Below are positions 40,034-48,488 of a stretch of DNA of 64,000 nt, piece after piece. How positions within the stretch are numbered: the first letter of the stretch is position 1; each line of letters opens with the position of its first letter. The DNA comes from Paractinoplanes maris. Lineage in GTDB: Bacteria; Actinomycetota; Actinomycetes; Mycobacteriales; Micromonosporaceae. Where the stretch lies: contig NZ_JALPVL010000019.1 in NCBI RefSeq assembly GCF_023544465.1, positions 1 through 64,000 of the forward strand, in the 5' to 3' direction. A model generated the notes under the pieces. The model did not search any database, was not told where the DNA came from, and saw nothing but the letters and a program-made list of their open reading frames with translations. A program made the translations under genes and the position numbers.

Positions 40034-41068
40034 GTGACCATGCAGCGGGTGATCGTCTCGGGTGATGGGGTTTCGGTGGTGGCGGCGGAGGTGCCGCGGC
40101 CGGGGCCGGGTGACGTGCTGGTGCGAACGGCGGTGGCCGGCGTCTGCGGCTCCGACACCCACGCCCTGGCCGGGTCGCATCCCTTCATCGATCTCCCCTA
40201 CCCGCCGGGCCACGAGGTGTGCGGCACCGTCGAGGCGGTCGGGTCGGCGGTGACCGCGGTGACGGTCGGGCAGCGGGTCACGCTCGAGCCCTTCCTGCCC
40301 TGCTGGGAGTGCAAGCAGTGCCGGGCCGGGCGGCAGAACGTCTGCGAGCGGCTGCGATTTTTCGGCTGCGCGCACGACCAGGGCGGCATGGCCGAGCTCT
40401 TCACGATCGACCAGCGGCGGCTGCACGTGATCCCGGACGGGCTCGACTGGCGGACGGCCGCCTTCATCGAACCGCTGGGGACGCCCGTGCACGCCGTGGG
40501 GCTGACCGGCGGCGTACGGGACAAGGCCGTGGCCATCCTCGGAGCCGGCACCATCGGGATCCTGACCTTGCAGGTCGCGCGCGCCCTCGGAGCCAAGCGC
40601 GTGGTGATGACCGCGCGGTCGGCCACCTCGCGGGAGCGGGCGCTGACCTTCGGTGCCGACGCGGCGATCGACGCGACCTCGCCCACCGCCGCCGAGGACG
40701 TGCGTGACGCCCTGGGCGAGAGCGCCGACGTGGTCTTCGACTGCGTCGCCGAGCAGTCGACCACCAGCCAGGCCCTCGCGATGGTGATGAAGGGCGGAAC
40801 GGTCGTGGTCGTCGGGGTGCCGCCGGCCGACGTGACGATCCCGCTGCCGCTGATCCAGGACGCCCAGCTGCGCATCCAGGGCAGTGCCACCTATCTCCCG
40901 GCCGATTTCGTCGAGGCCATCCGCCTGCTCGAGACCGGCGCGGTGGACGTCTCGGCCATGGTCACCGCCGTGCACCCGCTGCCGGATGCCGCCGCCGCTT
41001 TCCAGGACGCCGCCTCGGGTCACCATCTCAAGGTCCTCCTCACCGCCGGGGATGTGGGCCGACTTTAG
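40034..41068 (+). CDS. zinc-dependent alcohol dehydrogenase (MDR family)
   Basis: 344 residues. The catalytic zinc site is Cys in VCGSDTHALAG plus His/Glu in PPGHEVCGTVEAVG. The structural zinc lobe is C-x2-C-x2-C-x7-C (CWECKQCRAGRQNVC). The Rossmann motif is ILGAGTIGILTLQVARALGA. It resembles sorbitol/threonine dehydrogenase-like enzymes; the exact alcohol is not readable. GTG 40034 is the start implied by the -10 spacing; ATG 40040 is in frame two codons later. Confidence 0.88.
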   Translation: MTMQRVIVSGDGVSVVAAEVPRPGPGDVLVRTAVAGVCGSDTHALAGSHPFIDLPYPPGHEVCGTVEAVGSAVTAVTVGQRVTLEPFLPCWECKQCRAGRQNVCERLRFFGCAHDQGGMAELFTIDQRRLHVIPDGLDWRTAAFIEPLGTPVHAVGLTGGVRDKAVAILGAGTIGILTLQVARALGAKRVVMTARSATSRERALTFGADAAIDATSPTAAEDVRDALGESADVVFDCVAEQSTTSQALAMVMKGGTVVVVGVPPADVTIPLPLIQDAQLRIQGSATYLPADFVEAIRLLETGAVDVSAMVTAVHPLPDAAAAFQDAASGHHLKVLLTAGDVGRL

Positions 41069-41092
41069 GCCCGTCGCGACGGTGTCCCGGAG

Positions 41093-41118
41093 TTATCCAC
41101 ATTCCCGGGTTGTCCACA
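41093..41118 (+). promoter_or_regulatory. two DnaA-box-like 9-mers
   Basis: TTATCCACA (41093-41101, the perfect classical box) and TTGTCCACA (41110-41118, the actinomycete form) are 17 bp apart in the same orientation, in the 92-bp gap before the GMC oxidase gene. They could bind DnaA as a transcription factor; they are too few for an origin. Confidence 0.5.
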
Positions 41119-41160
41119 GGGGCTCTGTTGACTACCGACAGGTAATGCGACAGTGGGGCC

Positions 41161-42798
41161 ATGGCGGATTACGACGTCGTGATCGTGGGCAGCGGCTTCG
41201 GCGGCAGCGTGAGTGCGCTGCGCCTGGCCGAGAAGGGCTATCGCGTCGGGGTGCTCGAGGCGGGCCGCCGCTTCACCCGCGACACGTTGCCGAAGACATC
41301 GTGGGATCTGCGCAATTTCCTCTGGGCACCCCGGCTCGGTCTGCGTGGTATCCAGCGGATCACCCTGCTCAAAGACCTCGTGGTGCTGTCGGCGGCCGGG
41401 GTCGGCGGCGGCTCCCTGGTTTATGCCAACACGCTCTATCAGCCGCCGCCGACGTTCTTCGCCGACCGGCACTGGGCCGGCATCACCGACTGGGCGGCCG
41501 AGCTGGCCCCGTTCTACGACCAGGCGTCACGCATGCTCGGCGTCACCGAGCAGCCCACGATGACCCCGTCCGACGTGGTGATCCGCCAGGTGGCCGAGGA
41601 GATGGGGGTGGGTGACACCTTCCGGCGCACGCCCGTGGGGGTCTTCTTCGGCGAGGCCGGCAAGAGGGTGCCCGACCCGTTCTTCGGCGGCGCCGGACCC
41701 GACCGCACCGGGTGCACCGAGTGCGGCAACTGCATGATCGGCTGCAAGATCGGCGCCAAGAACAGCCTCGACGTCAACTATCTGCACCTGGCCGAGCGGG
41801 CCGGGGTGGTGGTGCATCCGTCCACAGAGGTCACCGCCCTGCGCCCGGCCGGCGACGGCTGGCTGCTCACCACCTCGCGGGGCGACTTCACCGCGCGTGA
41901 CGTCATCCTGGCCGCGGGCGCGCTCGGCACGCAGCGGCTGCTGCACGCCATGCGCGACACCGGCGTGCTGCCCGCCCTGTCGGCGCAGTTGGGCGCGCTC
42001 ACCCGCACCAACTCGGAGGCGCTGCTCGGGGCGCAGGCCGATACGGTGCCCGCCGAGCCGTTCTCGAAAGGTGTGGCGATCACGTCCTCGTTCCACCCCG
42101 ACGAGACCACCCACATCGAGCCGGTGCGCTACGGGCCGGGCAGCAACGCGATGGGGCTGCTCTCCACGCTGCTGGTCGACGGCGGCGGGCGGGTGCCGCG
42201 GCCGGTGCGCTTCCTCGGGCAGGCCCTGCGCCATCCGTACGTGCTGATGAGGTCGATGTCCGTGCGGCGCTGGAGCGAACGCTCGATCATCGCGCTGGTC
42301 ATGCAGACGGCCGACAACTCGCTCACCGTCCGCCGCACCTCACGCGGCCGCCTGACGACCGCGCCCGGCCACGGCGAGCCGAACCCCACCTGGATCCCGG
42401 CCGGCCACGACGCCGTCCGGCGCATCGCCACCCACATCGGCGGCTTCCCCGGCGGCACGGTCGGCGACATCTTCAACATGCCGATGACCGCCCACATCCT
42501 CGGCGGCGCCACGATCGGCGCGTCCCCCACGTCCGGCGTGGTCGACGCCTATCACCGCGTTTTCGGGTACGACGGCCTGCACGTCATCGACGGCTCGGCC
42601 GTCCCGGCCAACTTGGGCGTCAACCCGTCCCTGACCATCACCGCGCTCGCCGAGCGGGCCATCGCCGGGTGGCCCAACAAGGGCGAGCCCGACCCCCGCC
42701 CCGCCCCCGGCGCCCCCTACCGCCGCCTCCCACCGATCCCTCCGCACTCCCCCGCCGTTCCTGCTCACGCCCCCGCCGCCCTGCGCCTCCCCCCGTGA
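41161..42798 (+). CDS. GMC-family oxidoreductase (ChoD-like)
   Basis: 545 residues. FAD-binding VIVGSGFGGSVSALRLAEKGYRVGVLEAG at the N-terminus, AAGVGGGSLVYANTL, a Cys-rich segment GCTECGNCMIGC with downstream AKNSLDVNYL, and the C-terminal GMC block HVIDGSAVPANLGVNPSLTITALAERA. This matches the ChoD (M. tuberculosis Rv3409c) branch annotated as cholesterol oxidase, although several members do not oxidise cholesterol. The Pro-rich last 40 residues look disordered. No signal peptide is evident. Cytosolic lipid or sterol oxidation is inferred. Confidence 0.85.
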   Translation: MADYDVVIVGSGFGGSVSALRLAEKGYRVGVLEAGRRFTRDTLPKTSWDLRNFLWAPRLGLRGIQRITLLKDLVVLSAAGVGGGSLVYANTLYQPPPTFFADRHWAGITDWAAELAPFYDQASRMLGVTEQPTMTPSDVVIRQVAEEMGVGDTFRRTPVGVFFGEAGKRVPDPFFGGAGPDRTGCTECGNCMIGCKIGAKNSLDVNYLHLAERAGVVVHPSTEVTALRPAGDGWLLTTSRGDFTARDVILAAGALGTQRLLHAMRDTGVLPALSAQLGALTRTNSEALLGAQADTVPAEPFSKGVAITSSFHPDETTHIEPVRYGPGSNAMGLLSTLLVDGGGRVPRPVRFLGQALRHPYVLMRSMSVRRWSERSIIALVMQTADNSLTVRRTSRGRLTTAPGHGEPNPTWIPAGHDAVRRIATHIGGFPGGTVGDIFNMPMTAHILGGATIGASPTSGVVDAYHRVFGYDGLHVIDGSAVPANLGVNPSLTITALAERAIAGWPNKGEPDPRPAPGAPYRRLPPIPPHSPAVPAHAPAALRLPP

Positions 42799-43043
42799 CC
42801 TCGCACAGCCACAACGCCCCGCAGCTCACACAGCCGCACAGCCCGCGCAGCTCACCCCGCCATGCGGTCATGCTGCCCTGGGGTACGGCAGTGAGCCTGA
42901 CCTTCGAGTCCGCGCAGACCCCGTGACCCGCCCAGCCCAACGCAGCCGACAGCCCGTGCAGCCGCACAACCCGCGTCGTCGCAGAGGCGCGCAGGCGCGG
43001 GGCGTCCGGGCTCAACGGGATCGCGGGGAGAGGCGGCCGCACC

Positions 43044-43049
43044 TAGGCT
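43044..43049 (+). promoter_or_regulatory. -10 element of the split-barrel flavoprotein gene
   Basis: TAGGCT ends 7 nt before ATG 43057, giving a leaderless start. The rest of the 258-bp gap from 42799 shows no other feature I can support. Confidence 0.4.
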
Positions 43050-43056
43050 GGCTCGC

Positions 43057-43560
43057 ATGCCGACACCCGATGAGCCGCACCCGGGCCTGGCCGCGCACGC
43101 CCGCGAGCTACTGGAGGCGAATCGCTATCTGACTCTGGGCACGGTTTCGCGCGGTGGGTTGCCGTGGGTCGGGCCGGTGTATTTCTCGTGGGCCGGTGAA
43201 TGGGAGTTCTTCTGGGTGTCCAGGACCGACGCTGAGCATTCGCGCAATCTGGCGGCCCGGCCGGCGGTCAGCTTCACCGTTTTCGACTCCACCGTGCCCG
43301 CTTATCAGGGGCGGGCGGTCTATGCGGTGGGTGAGGGCCGCGAAGTGCCGTCCGACGACCTCGACGAGATGCTGGTGCACTATCCGGGGCCGGCCGGGCG
43401 CGGGGGCGCGGTGTTCTCGCGGGATCGGTTGTCCGGCGACTCGCCGTTGCGCCTCTATCAGGCCGCGGCCTCGGAGCTGTGGGTTTTGTGCCCGAGCACG
43501 ACCGGAACGAGTTGCGACCTGCACGACATCACGCGCGACCACCGGGCCCGGATTCTCTGA
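43057..43560 (+). CDS. pyridoxamine-5'-phosphate-oxidase-like split-barrel protein
   Basis: 167 residues forming one FMN/F420-binding split barrel (LTLGTVSRGGLPWVGPVYFSWAGEWEFFWVSRTDAEHSRNLAARPAVSFTVFD). The pattern resembles F420 or flavin reductases and PNPOx-like stress proteins. No membrane or signal segment. The 237-bp stretch after it (43561-43797) shows no further gene. Confidence 0.82.
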   Translation: MPTPDEPHPGLAAHARELLEANRYLTLGTVSRGGLPWVGPVYFSWAGEWEFFWVSRTDAEHSRNLAARPAVSFTVFDSTVPAYQGRAVYAVGEGREVPSDDLDEMLVHYPGPAGRGGAVFSRDRLSGDSPLRLYQAAASELWVLCPSTTGTSCDLHDITRDHRARIL

Positions 43561-43797
43561 CCGCCGGGCGACGAACCGGAGCTCGAGGGAGGAGCCGGCC
43601 GGGCAATTCGCCGTGCGTCGGCTCGGCGGTTGTGGGCGGCCGACCAGACAAGACCGGGCGGGGTCGCACGCCGCGCGATCGGCCCGCGACTGAGCATTCG
43701 TCCCGGGCGGCGGGCGAATGGCTGAAGAATTGGACGAACCGCCCCGGCACCGGAGAATCGGCGACGAGGCGGCTCGGGATCGGGGTGAGCTATAGCG

Positions 43798-44934
43798 TCA
43801 CGCGGTCGTGCACGGGGAACCGTTCAGGGTGAACGAGGACGGGGCCGTGGCCGAGCCGCCGTGGGTGGCCTGGAAACCGAACGACGTGCTGCCGTTGGCC
43901 GGAATCGAGCCGTTCCACGCGATGTTGCGGGCGGTCACCGCGCCACTCGAACCGGTCAATGCCGCGTTCCAGGAACTGGTGATCGTCTGGCCGGCCGGCA
44001 GCGTGAAGGCGAGCGCCCACCCGTTCAGTGCCGTCGATCCGGTATTCGCCACGGTCACATTGGCGGTGTAGCCGGTATTCCACGAGTTGGTCGCGTAGGT
44101 GATCCGGCAGCCGCTCGATGCCGGCGGGTTAGTGGGCGGCGTGGTGGTGGGCGGAGTGGTCGTCGGCGGAAGACCGCCACCGTTAACCGCGGCGGCGAAA
44201 TCGGTCACCGCGAGGCCCGCCCCACCGATCCACGGCTCGAATCCGGCCTGGATGCTGGTCAAATACCAACTATTAGTGATGGCGCCGCGATTCTGTGTGT
44301 CGCGGATGAAGTCAAGGACGCTGAAGCTCCAACTGGTGATCGGGGCCGGCGCGACGTACGAGATCACCGCGTTCGCACCGTTGCTGCCGCGCCACACCTC
44401 CCAGGTGCGGCCGCCGATCGTCGCGTTGCCCACGACCGAGCCGATCGGCTGGATCGAGCCCTGCCGGTTGAACCAGATCATGATCTCTTGCGCGTTGACC
44501 CCGTCGGTCCTCGGTGACGGGTCGAGCCAGATGTCGTACGCCGCGTCGTAGGTCGCCCCGGACACGTACTGATAGGTGATGCTGCTGGTGGCGCTGGAGA
44601 TGTCACTGACCCGGATCGGCAGGTTGGTGCCGGGCGAGCAGCGGGTGTAGTGGCAGCCGAGATAGACCGCCGGGTAGGACACCGGGGCGCCGCTGGTGCT
44701 GCCCACGCCCTGCTGGCTGGTGATGGCGAATCCGCTGCCGGTGACATTGATGCACTGCTGGGCCGAGGTGCCCCAGCGGTTGTTCATCACGACGTAGCGG
44801 CCGCCGATGGTGGTCTGACCGTACTGGTCGCAGATCTCGGCGTCGGCCGAGGCGGGGCCGGCCGTGGCGAAGGCGGTCACGGCGGTGGTCGCCAGCAGGC
44901 CGGCGGCCAGTGCGGCGCGGAGAAGACGTCTCAT
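43798..44934 (-). CDS. secreted GH12 endoglucanase with CBM2
   Basis: 378 residues: Sec signal peptide (about 1-31, cleavage after ASA), a GH12 catalytic domain (about 32-250; nucleophile Glu in QEIMIWFN, acid/base Glu in AGFEPWIGG), a Pro/Thr linker (PPTTTPPTTTPPTNPP) and a C-terminal CBM2 cellulose-binding module (SWNTGYTANVTVANTGSTALNGWALAFTLP and conserved Trp). It cuts cellulose, beta-glucan or xyloglucan outside the cell. An AAGGAG ribosome site precedes the ATG, and a perfect CebR-type operator lies 43 bp upstream. Confidence 0.92.
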   Translation of the reverse strand: MRRLLRAALAAGLLATTAVTAFATAGPASADAEICDQYGQTTIGGRYVVMNNRWGTSAQQCINVTGSGFAITSQQGVGSTSGAPVSYPAVYLGCHYTRCSPGTNLPIRVSDISSATSSITYQYVSGATYDAAYDIWLDPSPRTDGVNAQEIMIWFNRQGSIQPIGSVVGNATIGGRTWEVWRGSNGANAVISYVAPAPITSWSFSVLDFIRDTQNRGAITNSWYLTSIQAGFEPWIGGAGLAVTDFAAAVNGGGLPPTTTPPTTTPPTNPPASSGCRITYATNSWNTGYTANVTVANTGSTALNGWALAFTLPAGQTITSSWNAALTGSSGAVTARNIAWNGSIPANGSTSFGFQATHGGSATAPSSFTLNGSPCTTA

Positions 44935-44976
44935 TCCGAGCTCCTTGGGAGGGGGATCCCGTGGGGACGGGCACGA

Positions 44977-44990
44977 TGGGAGCGCTCCCA
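44977..44990. promoter_or_regulatory. CebR/CelR-type operator of the endoglucanase gene
   Basis: TGGGAGCGCTCCCA is a perfect 14-bp palindrome identical to the box bound by CebR in Streptomyces and CelR in Thermobifida, repressors relieved by cellobiose. It lies 43 bp before the endoglucanase start. A minus-strand -10 candidate, TAACGT (44995-45000), would place the transcript start inside the box, so a bound repressor would block transcription. Confidence 0.85.
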
Positions 44991-45201
44991 GGAGACGTTA
45001 CAGGACATTCACGCGCATGAAAAGAGGGCTCCACGACCCACCTCCACGGGTGTAACTCCGGGCAGAATGGCGACATGCGGAAGGGCGCAATTTGCACTTC
45101 AAACTGTCGCGAGACAGAATGCAACCGTATCGACATTCACGGCGAAGCGGCATGAGCATTGTCGTGGTTCAAATGACATCGCTGCAGGAGCGGGGCACAC
45201 C

Positions 45202-45546
45202 ATGGCCAAGCAGGTAATAACCCTTCTGACCGACGACCTCGACGGCGGAGAGGCCGATCGGACCGTCGAGTTCGGACTGGACGGTGTGAACTACACGATC
45301 GACCTCTCCGAGAAGAACGCCGGGAAGTTGCGCAAGGCGCTCGACCCATTCCTGAGTGCGGCCACCCGGGTGGGCCGCACCGCCGTGGTCTCCCCGACGC
45401 GACGCACGGCGCCGGCGAGCACGGGCCGCGCGAGCCGCGACCAGAACCAGGCGATTCGCGAGTGGGCGAACAAAAACGGGTTCGAGGTGTCGGAGCGCGG
45501 TCGCATCCCGAGCCACATCGTGGAGGCGTACCACAGCAAGCGTTAG
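45202..45546 (+). CDS. lsr2: Lsr2 nucleoid-associated xenogeneic silencer
   Basis: 114 residues. The N-terminal dimerisation domain starts MAKQVITLLTDDLDGGEADRTVEFGLDGVNYTIDL. The C-terminal DNA-binding domain has IREWANKNGFEVSERGRIPSHIVEAY, whose RGR acts like an AT-hook. Lsr2 coats AT-rich, often horizontally acquired, DNA and silences it. A CAGGAG ribosome site lies 14 nt before ATG 45202, which is farther than usual. In the 267-bp gap before it I see the endoglucanase operator but no clear Lsr2 promoter. Confidence 0.95.
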   Translation: MAKQVITLLTDDLDGGEADRTVEFGLDGVNYTIDLSEKNAGKLRKALDPFLSAATRVGRTAVVSPTRRTAPASTGRASRDQNQAIREWANKNGFEVSERGRIPSHIVEAYHSKR

Positions 45547-45611
45547 TTTCATCGGCAAGAATGAACGGCGTCGTCGATCTCCGGCGGCGCCGTTTCTGTC
45601 AGGAGTGCGTT

Positions 45612-46352
45612 ATGCCAGTGGTGATCGTGACCGGCGCGTCGAGCGGAATCGGGCGTACCACGGCGGAACGGCTCGCCCGCAACGGCACGACAGTGGTGCT
45701 GGCCGCCCGTCGCGCCGACAAACTCCAGGCACTCGCCACACAATTGCCGGGCGCGGTCGTGGTCCCCACCGACGTCCGCGATCCGGCCGCGATCGAGAAT
45801 CTGGTGGAACAGGCCAGGGCGGTCACCGGGCGCATCGACGGCCTGGTCAACAACGCCGGAATCGGTGGCGCGGCCTCGATTCTGGCCGCCGACGAGTCGG
45901 TCGAGGCCATGCTCCAGGTCAACCTGCTGGCCCCGATCCGGCTGATGCGCGCGGTCGTGCCGATCATGCGGTCGCAGAACGCCGGCGCCATCGTCAACAT
46001 CGGCTCGGTGGCGGGCGAGGTCGGGATCAGCGGCACCTATTCGGCGACCAAGTTCGCCTTGCGGGGCATGACCGATTCCGTACGGCGGGAACTGGCCGGC
46101 ACCGGAATCGGCGTCACCCTCGTCGAGCCCGGCTACATCGCGACCTCGTTCAACAAGCACCGCAGCAATCTGCCCGGCCCCGAGATCGTCGCCGCCGCGG
46201 TGGAGAAGGCCCTGAACCGTCCCCGCCGCCGCATGGTCGTCCCGGTGAAGTACCGGGCCGCGATCGTCGCCGCCAACCTGTTCCCGGCCCTGGCCGACCG
46301 CATCTACGCCGGCAAGGCGGCCGGCCAGGCCGAGGTGAAGGGCCGGATCTGA
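45612..46352 (+). CDS. short-chain dehydrogenase/reductase
   Basis: 246 residues, classical SDR: TGASSGIG cofactor motif, NNAG, catalytic Ser in NIGSVAGE and YSATK. ARRAD after strand 2 favours NADP. The C-terminus is basic (RPRRRMVVPVKYRA), as in membrane-associated SDRs. AGGAG stands 6 nt before ATG 45612. It follows lsr2 by 65 bp on the same strand and may be co-transcribed. Confidence 0.88.
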   Translation: MPVVIVTGASSGIGRTTAERLARNGTTVVLAARRADKLQALATQLPGAVVVPTDVRDPAAIENLVEQARAVTGRIDGLVNNAGIGGAASILAADESVEAMLQVNLLAPIRLMRAVVPIMRSQNAGAIVNIGSVAGEVGISGTYSATKFALRGMTDSVRRELAGTGIGVTLVEPGYIATSFNKHRSNLPGPEIVAAAVEKALNRPRRRMVVPVKYRAAIVAANLFPALADRIYAGKAAGQAEVKGRI

Positions 46353-46415
46353 GGGACCACGATCGACCGGCGCCGCGCCCTGATCCGCAACAACGGGGAA
46401 GAGCAGCCCGGGCCC

Positions 46416-48488
46416 CTAGAGGTGCGGCAGGATCTTGTCGAGCCGGGCCGGCAGATCCCGGACGCGGACCCCGGTCGCGTGCCAGACGGCGTTGAGGATC
46501 GCGGCCGGGGAGCCGACGATGCCGATCTCGCCGATGCCCTTGCTGCCCATCGGGTTGATCTGGTCGTCCTGCTCCTCGAGCCACTCCGCCTCGACCGACT
46601 CGACGTCGGCGTGGGCGGGCACGTGATATTCGGCCAGGTCGTGGTTGACCCAGGTGCCCATTGCGGGGTCGAGCACCGCCTCCTCGTGCAGGGCCATGCC
46701 CATTCCCATGATCATGCCGCCCAGGAACTGGCTGCGGGCTGTGCGCGGGTTGAGGATGCGGCCGGCGGCATACATGCCGAACAGGCGGGACACCCGCACC
46801 TCACCGGTGACGGCGTCGACGCGTACCTCGGCGAAGTGGGCGCCGAAGGCGTGCTTGCCGTCCTTCTCCTGCTTCTGGACCAGCTCCGTGCTGTCGAAGA
46901 CGGCCTCGTCGGACGAGGAGTTGGAGCGCAGAGCCTGACAAGCGCCGGTCACGGCCCAGCCCCACGAGGCGCTGCCCGACGAGCCACCGGCCACCGAGGC
47001 CTTGGGCAAGGTGCTGTCGCCGATGCGCACCCGCACCTGTGAGACGGGCACGCCGAGGGCGTCGGCCGCGATCTGCGTGAGGATCGTGCGGGCGCCGGTT
47101 CCGAGGTCGGTGGCCGCGATCGACACCTCGTAATCGCCGGACGGCAGCCGGCGGGCCCGGGCGGTCGACGGCTGGGCCATGGTCGGGTAGGTCGCCCCGG
47201 CCATCCCGGTGCCGATCCACCAGTCGCCCTCACGCCGCTGCTTCGGGCGGGGATCGCGGTCGCCCCAGCCGAACCGCTCGGCGCCGCGCCGCAGGCACTC
47301 GACGTAGTGCCGGCTGCTGAACGGCACGCCCGACTCGGGCTCGACCGTGGGCTCGTTGCGCACCCGGAGCTCGATCGGGTCCAGCTCCAGGGCGACGGCC
47401 AGTTCGTCCATCGCGCACTCCAGCGCCACCATGCCGGGCGCCTCGCCGGGCGCGCGCATCCAGCGCGGGGTCGGCATGTCGAGGCGGACCAACCGATGAC
47501 CCGTACGGCGGTTCGGGGCCGCATACATGTGCCGGGTCGACACCGCGGTCTGCTCGGCGAACTCGAACAGCCGGGACGTGTGCGAGACGGCCAGGTGATC
47601 GATCGCGGTCAGGTGACCGTCGGACGACGCGGCCAGCCGCACCCGCTGGATCGTCGGTGTGCGGTGCCCGACCATGCTGAACAGTGCCTGGCGGGGCAGG
47701 GCCAGGCGTACGGGACGGCCGGTGACCCTGGCCGCCATGGCCGCCAGGACCGCGTTGGGCCGGGCCGAGCCCTTGGAGCCGAAGCCGCCGCCGACGTGCT
47801 CGGTGATCACGTGCACCCGCTCGGGCGGGAGTTCGAAGACCGTCGCGACCGCGGCCGCGACGCCCGGTGGGTGCTGGTTCGAGTCGTAGAGGACCAGGTC
47901 GTCGTTCGCCCACAGCGCGGTGGTGGCGTGCGGTTCCATCGGGCTGTTGTGCAACGGCGGGGTGCGATAGGTGACGTCGACCGTGACCGGTGCGGCGGCG
48001 AACGCGGCCTCCACGTCGCCTGACGTGGTCTCGCTGGGGAACGCCGGGTTGACCTTCTCCGGGGTGTACAGGTCGGGGTGCTCGGTCCGCAGCACGCAGT
48101 CGTGCGGCTCCTCGTCGATCTCGAGCGACAGCGTCGCCGCGGCCCGGCGGGCCGCCTCCAGCGTGCGGGCCACGACCAGCGCCAGCGCCTGCCCGCGATA
48201 GCTGATCCGGTCGGACTGCAGCACCGCGAGCTCGGGGTCGTCGGCCGCACCGAGGCGCGGCGCGTTGCCGTGCCACAGCACGGCCAGTACGTCGTCCGCC
48301 TCCACCAGCGGGTCGACGGTCACCCCGGTCAGCGTGCCCCGGGCCACCGGCGACTGCGCCACCCAGGCGTACGCGAGATCGTCTCCCACCTGGTATTCGG
48401 CCGCGTAGCGAGCCGTGCCGCGGACCTTGTCCGGTCCCTCGATGCGGCCGATCGGCTGCCCGACGGCTCGTTCGGTGGTGGTCGTCAT
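46416..48488 (-). CDS. molybdenum hydroxylase large subunit (PaoC-like)
   Basis: 690 residues, the molybdopterin-cytosine-dinucleotide-binding subunit of a xanthine-dehydrogenase-family aldehyde oxidase. Seen: PIGRIEGPDKVRGTARYAAEY, the VGGGFGSKG motif, APGEAPGMVALECAMDELA, and the catalytic Glu region GSKGIGEIGIVGSPAAI. Near VTGACQALRSN-SSSDEAVF the protein seems to lack about 40 residues found in most relatives. It shares an ATGA overlap with the FAD-subunit gene upstream; the three genes (2Fe-2S, FAD, Mo) form one operon. Likely oxidises aldehydes in the cytosol. Confidence 0.85.
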   Translation of the reverse strand: MTTTTERAVGQPIGRIEGPDKVRGTARYAAEYQVGDDLAYAWVAQSPVARGTLTGVTVDPLVEADDVLAVLWHGNAPRLGAADDPELAVLQSDRISYRGQALALVVARTLEAARRAAATLSLEIDEEPHDCVLRTEHPDLYTPEKVNPAFPSETTSGDVEAAFAAAPVTVDVTYRTPPLHNSPMEPHATTALWANDDLVLYDSNQHPPGVAAAVATVFELPPERVHVITEHVGGGFGSKGSARPNAVLAAMAARVTGRPVRLALPRQALFSMVGHRTPTIQRVRLAASSDGHLTAIDHLAVSHTSRLFEFAEQTAVSTRHMYAAPNRRTGHRLVRLDMPTPRWMRAPGEAPGMVALECAMDELAVALELDPIELRVRNEPTVEPESGVPFSSRHYVECLRRGAERFGWGDRDPRPKQRREGDWWIGTGMAGATYPTMAQPSTARARRLPSGDYEVSIAATDLGTGARTILTQIAADALGVPVSQVRVRIGDSTLPKASVAGGSSGSASWGWAVTGACQALRSNSSSDEAVFDSTELVQKQEKDGKHAFGAHFAEVRVDAVTGEVRVSRLFGMYAAGRILNPRTARSQFLGGMIMGMGMALHEEAVLDPAMGTWVNHDLAEYHVPAHADVESVEAEWLEEQDDQINPMGSKGIGEIGIVGSPAAILNAVWHATGVRVRDLPARLDKILPHL

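Noticed and set aside
37604..41026. A minus-strand frame of about 1,140 codons across GT39, FadD and alcohol dehydrogenase
   Set aside because: Shadow of recognised genes in other frames; composition is non-protein-like (Arg/Gly/His/Asp-rich).
27440..41118. Replication origin
   Set aside because: Only four DnaA-box-like sites in two distant pairs; no dnaA, dnaN, AT-rich region or box cluster.
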